A model generated the notes under the pieces. The model searched no databases and was not told the origin of the DNA. It worked only from the letters and a program-made list of their open reading frames with translations. Of a stretch of 64,000 nucleotides of DNA, positions 44,869-56,434 are shown piece after piece. Position 1 is the first letter of the stretch; each line of letters opens with the position of its first letter. Source of the stretch: Calycina herbarum (lineage: Eukaryota; Ascomycota; Leotiomycetes; Helotiales; Pezizellaceae); contig LLEY01000126.1 of the NCBI GenBank assembly GCA_001414485.1, forward strand, positions 1 to 64,000, written 5' to 3'. Position numbers and translations under genes: made by a program.

Positions 44869-45794
44869 ACGTAGTTTATTAGCGAGTTAATTATATTACT
44901 AAGTCGATTACTTTTCCTTAGTATAAACTTTTAAAACTTTAATATACGTCTTTTTAACTATTTATTATAGAAATTCAAATCTAAGAAGAGCGAATTATTC
45001 TAACTATTAAAGCTATTCAATCGTTTAAAAAACTAAGTAAACGCTTTATAGTAAAGTTTTATAAAGTATTATATACGACTCTTTCTAATAGAATAGCTAA
45101 CTAAACCTACTACCTCGATTCTATAGCTAATTATTATAAGTTAACTAAGTTAGAAGAGAAAGTAATTATTTAGAATATATAACTAATTTTATCCTTAAAT
45201 CGTAGAAAGGAAGACGGGTTAGTAAGCTCTAGGTATATCGATTTATATAATAATAACTAGATCTTAAGATATGTTTTAATCGCGTTTATAATTTCTAAAG
45301 AGCTTTATTACTAAAAAAGCTTATTAACTCTACTTGTTCAAATAGTTATTATATTTGTAAAAAGTATAAAGTAAATAGTATATAAGATAACTCTTTTATC
45401 TACGAAGGTTCGTACTCTTTACGTAGTAAATAAAGCTCTAAGCAAACGCTATAGAGCTAAAAAGACTCGTGTCTATTAAGAGAGAGCACTTATAGTAGAG
45501 AATATATAGAATATTTTAGCTTAGAAGAATATAGATAAGCAAGTACGATATAACGTACGTAAGATAGAGGTTAGTCGTAAGAAGAGATAACCTTCTAGAT
45601 AGTACTATAGAACTTATAAAAAAGCTAGTTATAACGTATAAACTTATTAAGAAGTTGTAGATATATCTAGTTCGTTATATTCTAAGAGCGATAATTAATT
45701 TAATATATTATAGTTAATTTATTTAGATATAAAGTTTTATACGAAGGAAAAGTAATTAACTCGGTAATATAATCGACTTACTAATAAACTACGT
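44869..45794. mobile_element. Internally deleted pogo element (P6, 926 bp)
   Basis: Flanked by TA (44867-44868 and 45795-45796), termini ACGTAGTTTATTAGCGAG and CTTACTAATAAACTACGT. It keeps the transposase N terminus (homologous to the first 450 bp of P3) and C-terminal basic tail (KRYRAKKTRVYQE) but lacks the catalytic core. It is therefore a non-autonomous deletion derivative, inserted in an LTR. Confidence 0.85.
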
Positions 45795-46189
45795 TATACC
45801 TCTTTTGTAGTAGTATCTGTTTTATACTATTATATTAAAAGACTAAATTCGACTTCGCTAAGAACGGTTTATTATAATATCTTACTTAAGCGCGACGACG
45901 TATCTGCTTTAAATTAGATTTAGCTTAGATTTGAATTAGTATAATAATAACTTTAAATAGCTACGTAATTAGAGACTACGTAGATAGCTAGTAATATCAG
46001 AGTTTAATATCTATATAAACAGCTAGTAAAATCGTATATAGTTTATATATTAAGTAGAGTAGACTATACTAAGTATTTCTAAGACTTCTAATAACTCTCT
46101 CTATATAGAGATTACTATATAATATATAGATAGTCGACGATATATAGTTACTTAGAAAACTCTCGAATCTATATCTAAACTCTCTCTAA
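45795..46189 (+). repeat. LTR end plus leader of a gag-only-family element
   Basis: 45795-45834 is the last part of the LTR. 45835-46185 matches the leader 8316-8660 of the complete gag-only element (AAAGACTAAATTCGACTTCG, CTAGTAAAATCGTA, AGACTTCTAATAACTCTCTC). It breaks off before gag. Confidence 0.75.
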
Positions 46190-46570
46190 CTATTATAATC
46201 TATAACTAAAGGCAAAGATATAAGAGTATATATATATATAAATATTCGAGAATTTAAAGCTATAGTTCTATCTACGAGAGTAACACGGTTTATATACTTA
46301 GAGAAAAGAGGTTACTTAGTAAGTATAAGCTATAAGAAGCTGAAATCTCGTATAAGCTATAAAGAGCTAGAATTATATATAGTTAAGATCTTACTATAGC
46401 TTTCGTTATAGCTGTAAGAAGCTAAGATCTCGTTATAGCTCTCGTTATAGCTCTTATTATAAATCTATATATTCTAAGGTAATTACCGAGGTTACGTGCT
46501 TTATTATATATATTCTTCTAGATTACGAACTAGCGCTATAATAATAATATATTATATATATAAATCAACC
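46190..46570. repeat. Unclassified dispersed repeat R1 (copy 2)
   Basis: Matches 20290-20600 in two blocks. Between them an extra 120 bp consists of imperfect direct repeats of the AGCTATAAGAAGCTNANATCTCGTTATAG type (46330-46455). Confidence 0.55.
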
Positions 46571-46985
46571 TTTCTACTACCTACTACTCTAAGACTAATA
46601 GCTAAACCGAAATCGCTAATAAACCTATTTCTAAGTACTTTTACTAGTATATCGACTATACTTAAGAGAATTAGGTTTAATTCTTACTACTAGCCGAGTT
46701 TATTATAAGAAACGTACGTAGTTTAGCTATAGATATATTACTCTTCTTTATAAATAATAGTTACTATTCTTAAGTAAGCTTTAGCTCTTCTTAAGTTACA
46801 CTTGATTCTTAAAGCGTAGTTACTAGTATAACCTTCGCTATAAAGATAAAAGATGTTTTAGTACTTCTATATACGAACCTTCTTATCTTAAGAGATAGAA
46901 TAGAGAAAGCTACTAACGTCTACTAATTACTAGCTCTTATATATAGAGTAGAGAATATAGTTATACTTAGTACTAGGAATATTAA
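46571..46985 (+). pseudogene. Gypsy-2 integrase, part 1
   Basis: The plus-strand frame TNSQTEIANKPISKYF, QFLLLAEFIIRN, VENIVILSTRNIN is the C-terminal half of a Ty3/Gypsy integrase (family DGQTE...NQ.L..YLR, LLPLAEFAYN, VWLSTRNI). It is interrupted at 46985 by Gypsy-1 copy B with TSD ATTAA. Continuing at 54308, the joined frame reads INLAKLISTKYISLFYI, which confirms that the two parts belong together. Confidence 0.8.
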
Positions 46986-47448
46986 TATAACGAAACTCAA
47001 ACGAACTAAACAAAGATAACTAAGTCTCGAAGGTTAGTATACAGATAAGAAGTATAGATACGCCGGGTTGTTTACTTAGAAGTAAACTCGTTACTTATAT
47101 CAAAGATGTTAAATAAGATAATAAGATTAATAACTAAAGTTAAGCACGAAGCTCCTATCTAATAACAGACGTACTAGTCTTATATAGAACCTTCGTTCCT
47201 AAGTACGTCGCTTATATCGCTCGCGTTGCTCGCGTCGCTTACGATTAAGGCGATTAGAGTAATATAAGCGATCACGTTATATAACCCTACGTAACTTCTA
47301 ATATTACTATAATAGTGAGATCCTAAAATCCCTAATATCCTCTATATTACTAATTTCCTCCTATATTACTTTCCTTTCCTAGATATTATATCTTATTCTA
47401 TTAGAACGCTGTCTAAACTACTTACTACGTATACCGTGATTCGTAATA
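46986..47448 (-). repeat. Gypsy-1 3' LTR, copy B
   Basis: 463 bp; the plus strand starts TATAACGAAACTC and ends CCGTGATTCGTAATA. The adjoining polypurine tract on the minus strand reads AGAAGAGGATAG. Confidence 0.88.
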
Positions 47449-47537
47449 CTATCCTCTTCTTAGACTAGCGTGTCCCTATACTTAAGTATAGCCTAAGAAA
47501 TATCGTTAAGAGGCTAGCGGCCTCTCTAGTTCCTATT

Positions 47538-48155
47538 ATGTCGTTAATACCTCTCTTGAAAAATAAGCTTAAATAATATAGAACCCTTAACACTCTTTAA
47601 ATCGAACGTTTAGGACGCGAAATGATTTCTTATACTTATTATATAAATACGAAAACCAGTCGTCGATATATCGACGTTCCTAGTAGTTCTAAGTATTCTA
47701 AGTATACTAAGAAGGGCAAATCCTATAATGTCGAGTTATAAAATCGAATACCCTTACTTTTTAAGTAGGAATCTATTAATACTTAGAAGCGGAGGTTATA
47801 GGAGGAGGAAGAGACAGCCTATAAGATTTAGAAAGAAGCTATATAGAAGATCCTTTACCTACGAAAGTAATAACGCTTCCTTATAAAGCAGGAGTAAGAG
47901 ATGCTCTATCGTAGTCTTACTAACCTATAAGAACTTAATAAGGCTAATAAGAAAGAAAGAGCAGAGAAGGAGAAAGAAGAGAGGGAATTAGAGGTCGCCT
48001 AGCTAACAGCCCCTTCCTCTCTTAACAACCCTGCTTTTATTACTAAGCTGACCCTTAATTCAGCTTTCTTTAAGGCTTTCCCTTCTAACTACGAAATATA
48101 AGTAACTCTAGGTTTTAGTAGTAGAACTTCTAAAGTTCCTCTAGGTAATAGTTAA
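47538..48155 (+). pseudogene. Gypsy-1 accessory ORF, opposite to pol (copy B)
   Basis: 206 codons, ATG 47538 to TAA 48155, no frameshift, stops only TAA/TAG. It has exactly the same codon count as copy A. N terminus MSLIPLLKNKLKQYRTLNTL; middle SRRYIDV, KYTKKGKSYNVELQNRIPLL; a long charged coil (EEEETAYKIQKEAIQKILYL, NKKERAEKEKEERELEV); C terminus NYEIQVTLGFSSRTSKVPLG. Its 3' end meets the 3' end of pol (chromodomain) tail to tail, apparently overlapping by tens of bases. The intact ATG here supports the start choice. Tyr at expected Cys sites fits RIP of TGT/TGC codons. Function unknown. Confidence 0.65.
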
Positions 48156-51100
48156 GATTACTTTTTAGCTCCTAAGTGTTTTTTAAGTATAGGTAATCTA
48201 ACTATTTAATTAAATACTTAATCTTACCTCTAATAATCTTATAGTTAAGAATCCTTTTAACTTTATATTTAGTATTTAGATTAACTAGTTAAATTTCTAT
48301 AATTAGAGCTAGTAGTGCTTCTAGTAATACTAGTTTAAGTAAGAATATATAGAATACTAGGTAGATGTTTATTATCTTTAGTAATACTAATTTATAATTT
48401 AAAGGTCTCTTAACTTATTTAATTTTAAATAGTCTAAGTTTTTTATAATCTAGTTTATTACTTAGTCTTTTTATGTCGATGTTTTTCTATACTAAGTAGA
48501 CTTTATCCCCCTCTTTTAGCGTTAGCTCCTAACTACGTCGTTTGTTATAGTAGTACGCGTTTCTTTCTACTATAAATTATAGGTCCTCTATAAGTTCCTT
48601 ATATAGACTCTTAATTTTTAAGACCTAAATATAAGTAAGTTAGTTATCAATAGTTATAGATAGTAGTTCTCGATATACTGTTAATTTATATCTAAAATTA
48701 GCATAGAATAGTATAATAAGTGTTATTTCTATTACTAAACTATTATAAGCGAACTATGCTAAGAATAGTAGTTCTACCTAGTTATCTTACTAATAGTTTA
48801 TATAATAATAAAGGTATGTTTTAACTACTTAATTTATCTATTTATTTCCTCTATTTATTTAAAGGTAGAAAGCTATAGAAAGCTTTCTTTTTATACCTAA
48901 TTATTTTATAAGAGCGATTTAAAATTTTAAGATAAAGAGCTTATCTCTATCTAAAAGTATTTCTTCTAGTAGTCTATATCTTAAGACTACTTCTCTAAAG
49001 AATATAAATACTAATTCCTTAGCTATACTTAACTCTATATATACTATTAGGATTATATATTTCGTAAGTTATTCTATAATAACTAGGATTATATTATATT
49101 TAACTCCTATTATTAAATCTTTAGATTTTAGTAATTTAATAATAAAATCTATAAATATTAATTTCTAAGGTATTTATAATATTAGAGTAGTGTTTATCTA
49201 TCTATAAGGAGTATAGTAGGAAGCCTTATTCCTAATATAGGTATTATATTCTACTATTACTTCCTTAACTATTATAGATAATCGATTAACATAGTAGTAT
49301 TATCTTATCCTCTAGAAGGTTCTACGAATTCCTTAGTAACCGTAAGCGAGTATAGTATAGTATTCTTATATAAATTCCTTTATATATAAGCTAGGAACTT
49401 ATAATTTCCCTTTTATATATTAGTTATAACCCTTATATATATTCTAAATTTTATCTATCTAGATATTATTTATTACTACTATTTTATATATAGTAAGTAC
49501 TAAATCTCTATTCTTAAGAGTCTTTAAGATCGCAATCTTCTTATACTTCTTATTTCCCTCGTATCTAGGTTTCCGGCTAAGAGTATTAGCTCGAGTGTTC
49601 AACGTTCCCTTTATATATTAGATAACGATATTAAATCCTCTTAATATCTCTAACTATCTAGCTAATCGTCTTATTATAAGTTCTTTAGTAGTCGTGAATA
49701 TCCTAAGGTTCTCGTAGTTAGATAAAACTATAATTAAGTATTTTACTAACTATAAATAAATTCTCTAGTATTCTAAAGCTAATACTATAGTAAGTAGTTC
49801 TTTATCGAATATACTATAGTTTTATTATACTAAGTTAAATGTTTTTAAATAATATATAATAAGTATAAGTTTTCCTTTATTATTTAGTTATAAATAAACT
49901 ACATCTACTACTATGTCTAAGGCATCTATTTTAATTATACTTAGTTTATCTATATCGAAATTATATAGAATAGGCTTTTCTATAAACTTTACTTTAATTT
50001 TCTAAAAAGTATTCTCTACCTATTTATTCTATATAAACTTAATAGCTTTCTTAACTAGTACTAACATTAGTTTAGTAATCTTTATATAGTCTTATATAAA
50101 TAGATAACAAAAGTTTATAAATCTAAGAAAGGACTATATATCTTTTACATTTTCTAGTAATTTCTAGTTTAAGACGTCTTAGATCTTTACTAGATCTATT
50201 TCTATTTTTCCTAGGCTAAATACCTATCCTAGGAAAAGTGTTTAAGTTACTTTAAACTCGTATTTTAAGAGTTTCAACTAAGAGTTTACTTTTATAAGTT
50301 GTTATAAAACTTCTCTAACATATCTCTTATATTCTTCTTCTTTTTCTAAGAAGATTAGAATATTATCTAAGTAATAAATTACTATTACTCTTAGAAGATC
50401 TCTTAAAATATTATTATTTTATCTTTAATATATAGCTAGTATATTATATAGTCTAAATAGTATAACTATATATTTATAAAAGCCTAATAGTAAGGCAAAT
50501 ACTATCTTCTATTCGTCTCCGACTTTTATTCGTATAAGTCTATAAGCGTTTTATTAATCTAGTTTTATAAATCGTACTACCTTACCTAACTTGTCCTACA
50601 AGTATTAGCTAGGTAGTAGTAGATAAGCGTTCTTAACTATAGCGTAATTTACTTCTTAATAATTAATATATACTCTTCTATCTAGATCGTCTTTCTTTTT
50701 AATAATAAGTATATTTAAGGTAATTAATAACTTAGATCTTCTAATATATCTCTTCTTAATACCTTCTTTTATATAACTTTCTATTCTTTATAGGCTTTTC
50801 TAGTTATACAACCGAAGCTTCTACTTTAAGAGGTAATAATCCTCTTTTAATTTAATCTTATAATCCTATAAGCAATGTTCTAACAAGGCTTACAAGTCTT
50901 CTAGGTTTTTAAACAAAGCTTCGAATTCTCTATACTATATAGGTATTTCGTTATTAACTTTCTTACTAACCTATGAAGGACCCTAGGTAAGATGTTCTAA
51001 CGCTTTAGAAGAGGTAGCGCTAACCTTGTTCTAGCCTTAAAGTTATAAATATAAACCTATGTATTTATATCGACTAAAGGTTACTATTCTAGCCTTCTAA

Positions 51101-53839
51101 TCGATTTCTAGATTATGTTCCTAAATCTATAATATACTAAGTATTACTTCCTTACTTCTTATTTTAATAATATCGAATTATATATTTAAATAGTGTCCTT
51201 TAATATTAATTCTTATTAAAATAGTTTACTAATTAATAATTCCGTTTTAATATATAATATCCGTTTTATTAACTACTCCTAGTTAATATAGTCTTATTTC
51301 TTTAATTAGAACGTTTAGCTTTTCTCGAGCTATTAGAGAGATAAAGTTACTTATTACTCCTAAGTCTATTATAACTTATAACTTCTTTCCTTCTATTTCT
51401 ATAGTTATTACTAACTATCTTTCTCTTAAAGTAGTATCTAACTTTACTTTAACATATTAGACTTCGAAAGATCGATTTTCTTAATTATACTTCTTTCTCT
51501 CCTTATTCTTATACTATAGAAAGAATCTTACTCTTTCCTTATTAGTATATACTACCTTATATACTAATCTATATTCTATAATTCCTATAGTTTTAGGAAT
51601 TTCCCTTATAAATTACTTTAGTATTTGTCTATAGTTATATTAGACCTATTTATAACTAGTTTCTAAAATAGCTTCTACTAACTATAGTTCTTCTATATAT
51701 AGATAATCTAAAGTAGCCTCTAGTATACTTATCTCTAGTTTTATATAGTAAACTTTAAATATATAATCCCTTAAATTCTTTTCTTTAATAGCTCTAATCT
51801 AAGACTAAGGAAAGAATACTACTCCTTCTTTATCTAATAATACTACTTCGTATATCTAATAATATTCTACTATTCTAGTAAGCTCTAGTAATATTCCTTT
51901 AAATCGTTTCTATAATAACTAATCTAAAGTTAGACTTAGTTTATATCGTATCTATTATACTATTATTTCCTAAACTGTTTCTATAAACTATAGTTCTCCT
52001 ACTAATAGATAGTATAATTCCTCTAGTTCTATCTTAGCCTACCTAGTTATATTAAGCTCTCTTCGCTCCTAGTATAGTATACTAAACAGTTATTATAAGT
52101 CGTATTTTCTAAATACTAACCTATTATTTCTAATTAATATAATAATAATATATTACTCGAATTCCTTTAATATAACATCTTTAAGTAGTATTCTAAGAAA
52201 AGGGGTTTTAATTCGTCTCTTAAATCCTATTAGAACTTACTATGTCTATATACTAGTTTTATCTAATATATTATATATTTTCTATACATCCTCTACTTTA
52301 GAGTAGCTAGGTTTCTTAACTAGTTAGCGTTTCCGTTCTAGTTCCTTCTCTTTAATAGTTTTCTATCTAGTAATTAGGCTAACTAGAGTTATTGTTTTAA
52401 GGTTATTACTTATAACTATATATGTTATTAAGATAGTTAGGTTAACTCCTTATATTATATAAGGATTCTAGAAATCTAGTTTCTAATTATTAATATATAC
52501 CTATCGATTTCCTTATTTAAAGGTTCTAAGAAAAGCCTAAGTTTCTCTAACTTTAGAGTCTTTATTCTTTATTTCTTCTTCTAACCTAAAAGATAAATCT
52601 AATATCTCTAATAAACTAGTTAATAGTAGTAATTCGTATTCTACTTAAAGAGGTTACTTAGAATTTATTACTAATTATATATTATAATATTCTTTAAGAA
52701 GTAGATCCCTATTATTATTAGTATCTTATACGTTACTAATTCCTTTATTATTTTTAATCTAAGTTCTATATCCTTATACTTTAAGCTTCTTATCTATAAG
52801 TTTAATATAATCTATTAAAGCTACCTATTATTAAATAGTAGTATTAATTTATTTCTTTCTCTTAAAGTCTTTCTTCTTACTATACTTATTTACTCTATAA
52901 CCTAGTTAGCTATAATTATAATATAAGTTCTACTTACGTTGATGATTTCGCTCTTCTTAGAAAAGTCCTCCTTTCTTTAGAAAGGTTTTCTTTTTTATAG
53001 CGTTTGCCTTCTTACTATACTTACTAGCGTAAGAGTACTTCTACTTTCTTAACGCTTTACTCTTTTCCCTATATCTAAGGTTACTTTTTCTAAATTCATA
53101 TAAGCGGTTATCTAGCTAAATAACCTCCTTAATCATTCCTATAATAGTTAAGAACTATATATTCTACTTAGCTATTTCCTTATAAATATATATCTTTAAT
53201 CCTTAACAAAAGAGTTCTATAAGAGTAATAGTATCCTATCTCGACTTTGTTCTATAATATTAAAATTCATTAGTATAATCTATTACTAATCTAGTCTAGT
53301 GTAATTCTAAAAGCTTATATATAACTGTTCGAATTATATTAAAGTCTCTAAAGACTTTTCTAATAGTTATCTTAAATCCTCTCTAAGATTTAAATATAAT
53401 CTTAGTTAATTCTATCTTTCTATCTTTATTCTTATTTTTAAAGAAGTCCTCTAAGTATAGCTAAGCCTATTCTAATACTAATCCCCTAAGGTAGGAGATA
53501 GCAAAGATAGTTCGTAAGTTATAATTACCTTCGAACTTATTAGAATTAAAGTTAAAGTAGATATCTATTTAAAGAAGGAATAAGTCGAGTTCCTTTCGCT
53601 TCCTATAATACGTATCTAGTATCTTAACTTTAATAGACTTAAGTACTTCGACCTTATAGGGCTCGGGGGCGTCTAGTATACTAACATTGTCGTCGTTCCT
53701 AGTTAACTATATACTAGCAGGTGTTCTTCTGGTCGCACTTCTAGATGTTCCTACGACGTTAACTTAACTAGTATTCAGGCTAGCTGCTACGGGGGTTACT
53801 AGGGCTATAGCAACTGAACTTCTAAGCAGGTGCTTAAAG
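48156..53839 (-). pseudogene. Gypsy-1 gag-pol remnant, copy B
   Basis: Degraded polyprotein on the minus strand. Gag reads FLLQIDIYFNFNSNKFEGNY, VLEQAQLYLEDFFKNK and a CCHC knuckle mutated to Tyr. The reverse transcriptase region is collinear with 62500-63130 of the plus-strand copy F (complement of AGTCCTTTCTTAGATTTATA near 50115). The integrase C terminus carries a chromodomain-like segment (KVKRILNYRL, YLIK, DYLYLENTQEP; family YEVEKILD, YLVKWKGYP, TWEP). Intact relatives reverse-transcribe and integrate element DNA, with the chromodomain steering to heterochromatin. Many TAA/TAG stops rule out function. Confidence 0.8.
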
Positions 53840-54302
53840 TATAACGAAACTTAAACAAACTAAACAAAGATAACTAAGTCTTAAAGGTTAGTATATAGAT
53901 AAGAAGTATAGATATACTAGGTTATTTACTTAAAAGTAAACTCGTTACTTATATTAAAGATATTAAATAAGATAATAAGATTAATAACTAAAGTTAAGTA
54001 CAAAGCTCCTATCTAATAGCAGATATACTAGTCTTATATAGAACCTTCGTTCCTAAGTACGTCGCTTACATCGCTCGCGTCGCTCGCGTCGCTCGCGATT
54101 AAGACGATTAGAGCGATATAGGCGATCACGTTATATAACCCTACGTAACTTCCAACATTACTATAATAGTGAGATCCTGAAATCCCTAATATCCTCTACA
54201 TTACTGATTTCCTCCTATGTTACTTTCCTTTCCTAGATATTATACCTTATCCTATTAGAACGCCGTCTAAACTACTTACTACGTATACCGTGATTCGTGA
54301 TA
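53840..54302 (-). repeat. Gypsy-1 5' LTR, copy B
   Basis: 463 bp, same length as its partner at 46986-47448. Its U3 repeat reads CGCTCGCGTCGCTCGCGTCG, more regular than in the partner LTR. Confidence 0.88.
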
Positions 54303-54783
54303 ATTAACTTAGCTAAACTAATTTCTACTAAGTATATTAGCCTCTTCTATATACTTTAAGCTATAAACTCTTACGTATATAAGCTAGAACTAATCTACGA
54401 ACTAGAATCGATTTATAATATATTCTATACTAATCTACTACGCTCTACCGCTAGTACCTCTATACTAGGTTAGATAAATCAACCTCTGCTACTAGTAGTA
54501 ATCGACGATAGTAGGTAAGTACTCTAGACTATAGAGGAAATAGTAAATTCGAGGAGAAATAAGACTAGATTCTAATATCTTATTCGATAGAGAGACTATA
54601 GAGCAGAGGCGGACTCGTAGGAGCTATTAACTTACGTAATATATAGTACTGTCTCTATTCGTTAGTTTAAGAAGCGCTTTCTATATAAGTTAAAACCTAT
54701 TAAAAACGAACAACTATAAGCCTAGAAAGACTACGAGAAAGATAAGAAGAGACGAGGAAATTAAATAGAGAAGAGAGACTTTA
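54303..54783 (+). pseudogene. Gypsy-2 integrase part 2 with chromodomain
   Basis: Continues the frame from 46985. It reads an SH3-like integrase tail (LAKLISTKYISLFYILQAIN, YVYKLELIYELESIYNIFYT), then a proline/serine linker and a degraded chromodomain (EEIVNSRRNKTRFQYLI, DYRAEADSQE; family EEILDSR, YLVKWKGY, TWEP), ending near 54750. It confirms that Gypsy-2 is also a chromovirus. Strongly RIP-mutated. Confidence 0.8.
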
Positions 54784-54968
54784 TATAAGAGTTTTTGATT
54801 TAGTAAATAAGCTTGCTTTTAAGCTCGCTTCTAAGTAGCTTACTAAGCGAGATTGTAAATATTATAGATATATCCTTCTATAAATATATAAATAGCTAAG
54901 AAAGAGCTTCTCTCTTTCTTTCTTTCTTACGAATAATCTATTCTTTAATCTCTACTATAATAATAACA
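54784..54968 (+). repeat. Gypsy-2 3' LTR
   Basis: TATAAGAGTTTTTGATTTAG...CTACTATAATAATAACA, about 185 bp, matching the minus-strand copy at 30350-30536. The right boundary is uncertain. Confidence 0.65.
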
Positions 54969-55272
54969 GAGTATTATAGTCTAAAAGTACTTATAGTAAC
55001 TAGACTTTAGCTTATAAGCGAGCGTTTTTATCTATTAGAGGCTTGCTTATCGTAGAGAAGACAGAAGTACTATCTACTTATAGAAGTCCTAGAATAGTTT
55101 AAAACGAACTACTAGAGATTTTACTAGCTATTAGACTAGTAGGAGTCTTCTCTTTTCCGCTCTTATTACTATAAGTAGCTTTAGATATTATATTTATAAA
55201 AAAGAAGAAAGGAAGAGAAGATTATAAAAAGGGTTATATAAGCTATTATAGACGTGTCTTTTAAGAAGATAA
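54969..55272. other. AT-rich stretch, nothing recognised
   Basis: About 300 bp between the Gypsy-2 LTR and the next Gypsy-1 LTR. There is no frame. A GTGTCTTTTAAGAAGATAA word at its end resembles 20127-20145. Confidence 0.4.
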
Positions 55273-55705
55273 TATAACGAAACTCAAACGAACTAAACAA
55301 AGATAACTAAGTCTCGAAGGTTAGTATATAGGTAAGAAGTATAGATACGCTAGGTTGTTTACTTAGAAGTGAACTCGTTACTTATATCAAAGATATTAAA
55401 TAAGATAATAAGATTAATAACTAAAGTTAAGTACGAAGCTTCTATCTAATAGCAGAAGTACCAGTCTTATATAGAACTATAGTCCTCTGTTCTAATCGCT
55501 CTAGTCGCTCGCCTTAATCGCTTTAGTCGACAGGCGACTTAAGCGACTCAGGCGACTAGGTCACGTGATGTTTCTTACTAAAAGAATCCATGGATCGCTT
55601 AGCTAGTCTAAGGATTCTTCTTCTATAAGAGTTTCCGATAGTGCTTAACCTATTAGAGCGCTGTCTAGTCTTTACTCGTTATATACTTATACGTGATTTG
55701 TAACA
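55273..55705 (-). repeat. Gypsy-1 3' LTR (copy D)
   Basis: 433 bp; the right end TGATTTGTAACA keeps the ancestral TGTTACA terminus on the minus strand. It contains a distinct U3 repeat with GGCGACTTAAGCGACTCAGG and an unmutated CACGTGATG block. Followed by AGAAGGGAATAG on the minus strand (polypurine tract). Confidence 0.85.
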
Positions 55706-55792
55706 CTATTCCCTTCTTAGCCTAGCGTGTCTCTACGCTTAAGTACGACCTAAGAAATACTATTAGAAGGCCAGCGGCCTTCTCTTACTATA

Positions 55793-56434
55793 ATGTTTCT
55801 AATAACACTATTTATAAAAGATAAACTAAAATAAAATCGTATTAACAACGCTCTTTATATTAATCGAGTAGGATCTAAAATATCCTCTTATACTCGCTGT
55901 CTTACTTCTACGTCTAGCTATTAATATATATCTATTACTAGGGGTAAGAAATGTTCTAAGTATACTAGGAAGAGTAAAACTTATAATATCGAGAAGTAAA
56001 ATCGAATACCTTTAACTTTTAAATAGGAATCTCTTAATACGTAGAAACGTCGTCTATAGGTTAAGAAAGAGACGGCCTATTAGGCCTAAGAAAAAGCTTT
56101 TTAAGTCTAGTAGGAAGCAATATTAAAGGTTCTTCGTCTTCGAGCATAGTAACGTCTTCTTAATAAGCGAGAATAATAGATACTTTGTTAAGGACTTAGT
56201 ACTCTTTAGGAGCTAGATAAAGCTAAGGAGAAGAAGGAAAGAGAAAAAGAAGAGAAGGAAAAGAGAGAGAAAGCCGCTAGGCTAGCCGCCTACTCTACCT
56301 CTACCGCTTCCGACCCTGCTTTCGACTTAGGTCTCGATTCTAACTTTCTTAAGGTCTTCTCTATCGATTACCTAATATAGGTAACCTTAGGTTTTAATAG
56401 TAGAAGTCCTAAAGTTCCTCTAAGTACTAGTTAA
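55793..56434 (+). pseudogene. Gypsy-1 accessory ORF, opposite to pol (copy D)
   Basis: 214 codons, ATG 55793 to TAA 56434, in one phase. It is the most informative copy for the N-terminal part: YTRCLTSTSSYQYISITRGK then KCSKYTRKSKTYN, in which retained Cys and Tyr-for-Cys positions give a plausible C-x2-C...C-x2-C metal-binding pattern. A long coiled coil (EKEREKEEKEKREKAARLAA) and the same C terminus (VTLGFNSRSPKVPLSTS) follow. It is in the same position and orientation relative to pol and LTR as copies A and B. Its eight extra codons lie in the coil or linker. Function unknown. Confidence 0.65.

Larger units (their letters stand above)
46986..54302 (-). mobile_element. Complete Gypsy-1 (chromovirus) element, copy B
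   Basis: 7,317 bp, both LTRs 463 bp (53840-54302 is the 5' LTR, 46986-47448 the 3' LTR), TSD ATTAA at 46981-46985 and 54303-54307. Internal minus-strand order: gag about 53650-51850 with knuckle YYNYSQLGYRVNKYSKK near 52900, protease near 51400, reverse transcriptase about 51000-50100, RNase H about 50080-49500, integrase about 49450-48400, chromodomain-like end 48330-48160. A plus-strand accessory ORF follows at 47538-48155. Strongly RIP-mutated throughout. Confidence 0.9.

Noticed and set aside
46496..46693. ORF of 65 codons
   Set aside because: The alternative frame gives readable integrase motifs (TEIANKP, LLLAEF), so this is a shadow over repeat R1 and Gypsy-2.
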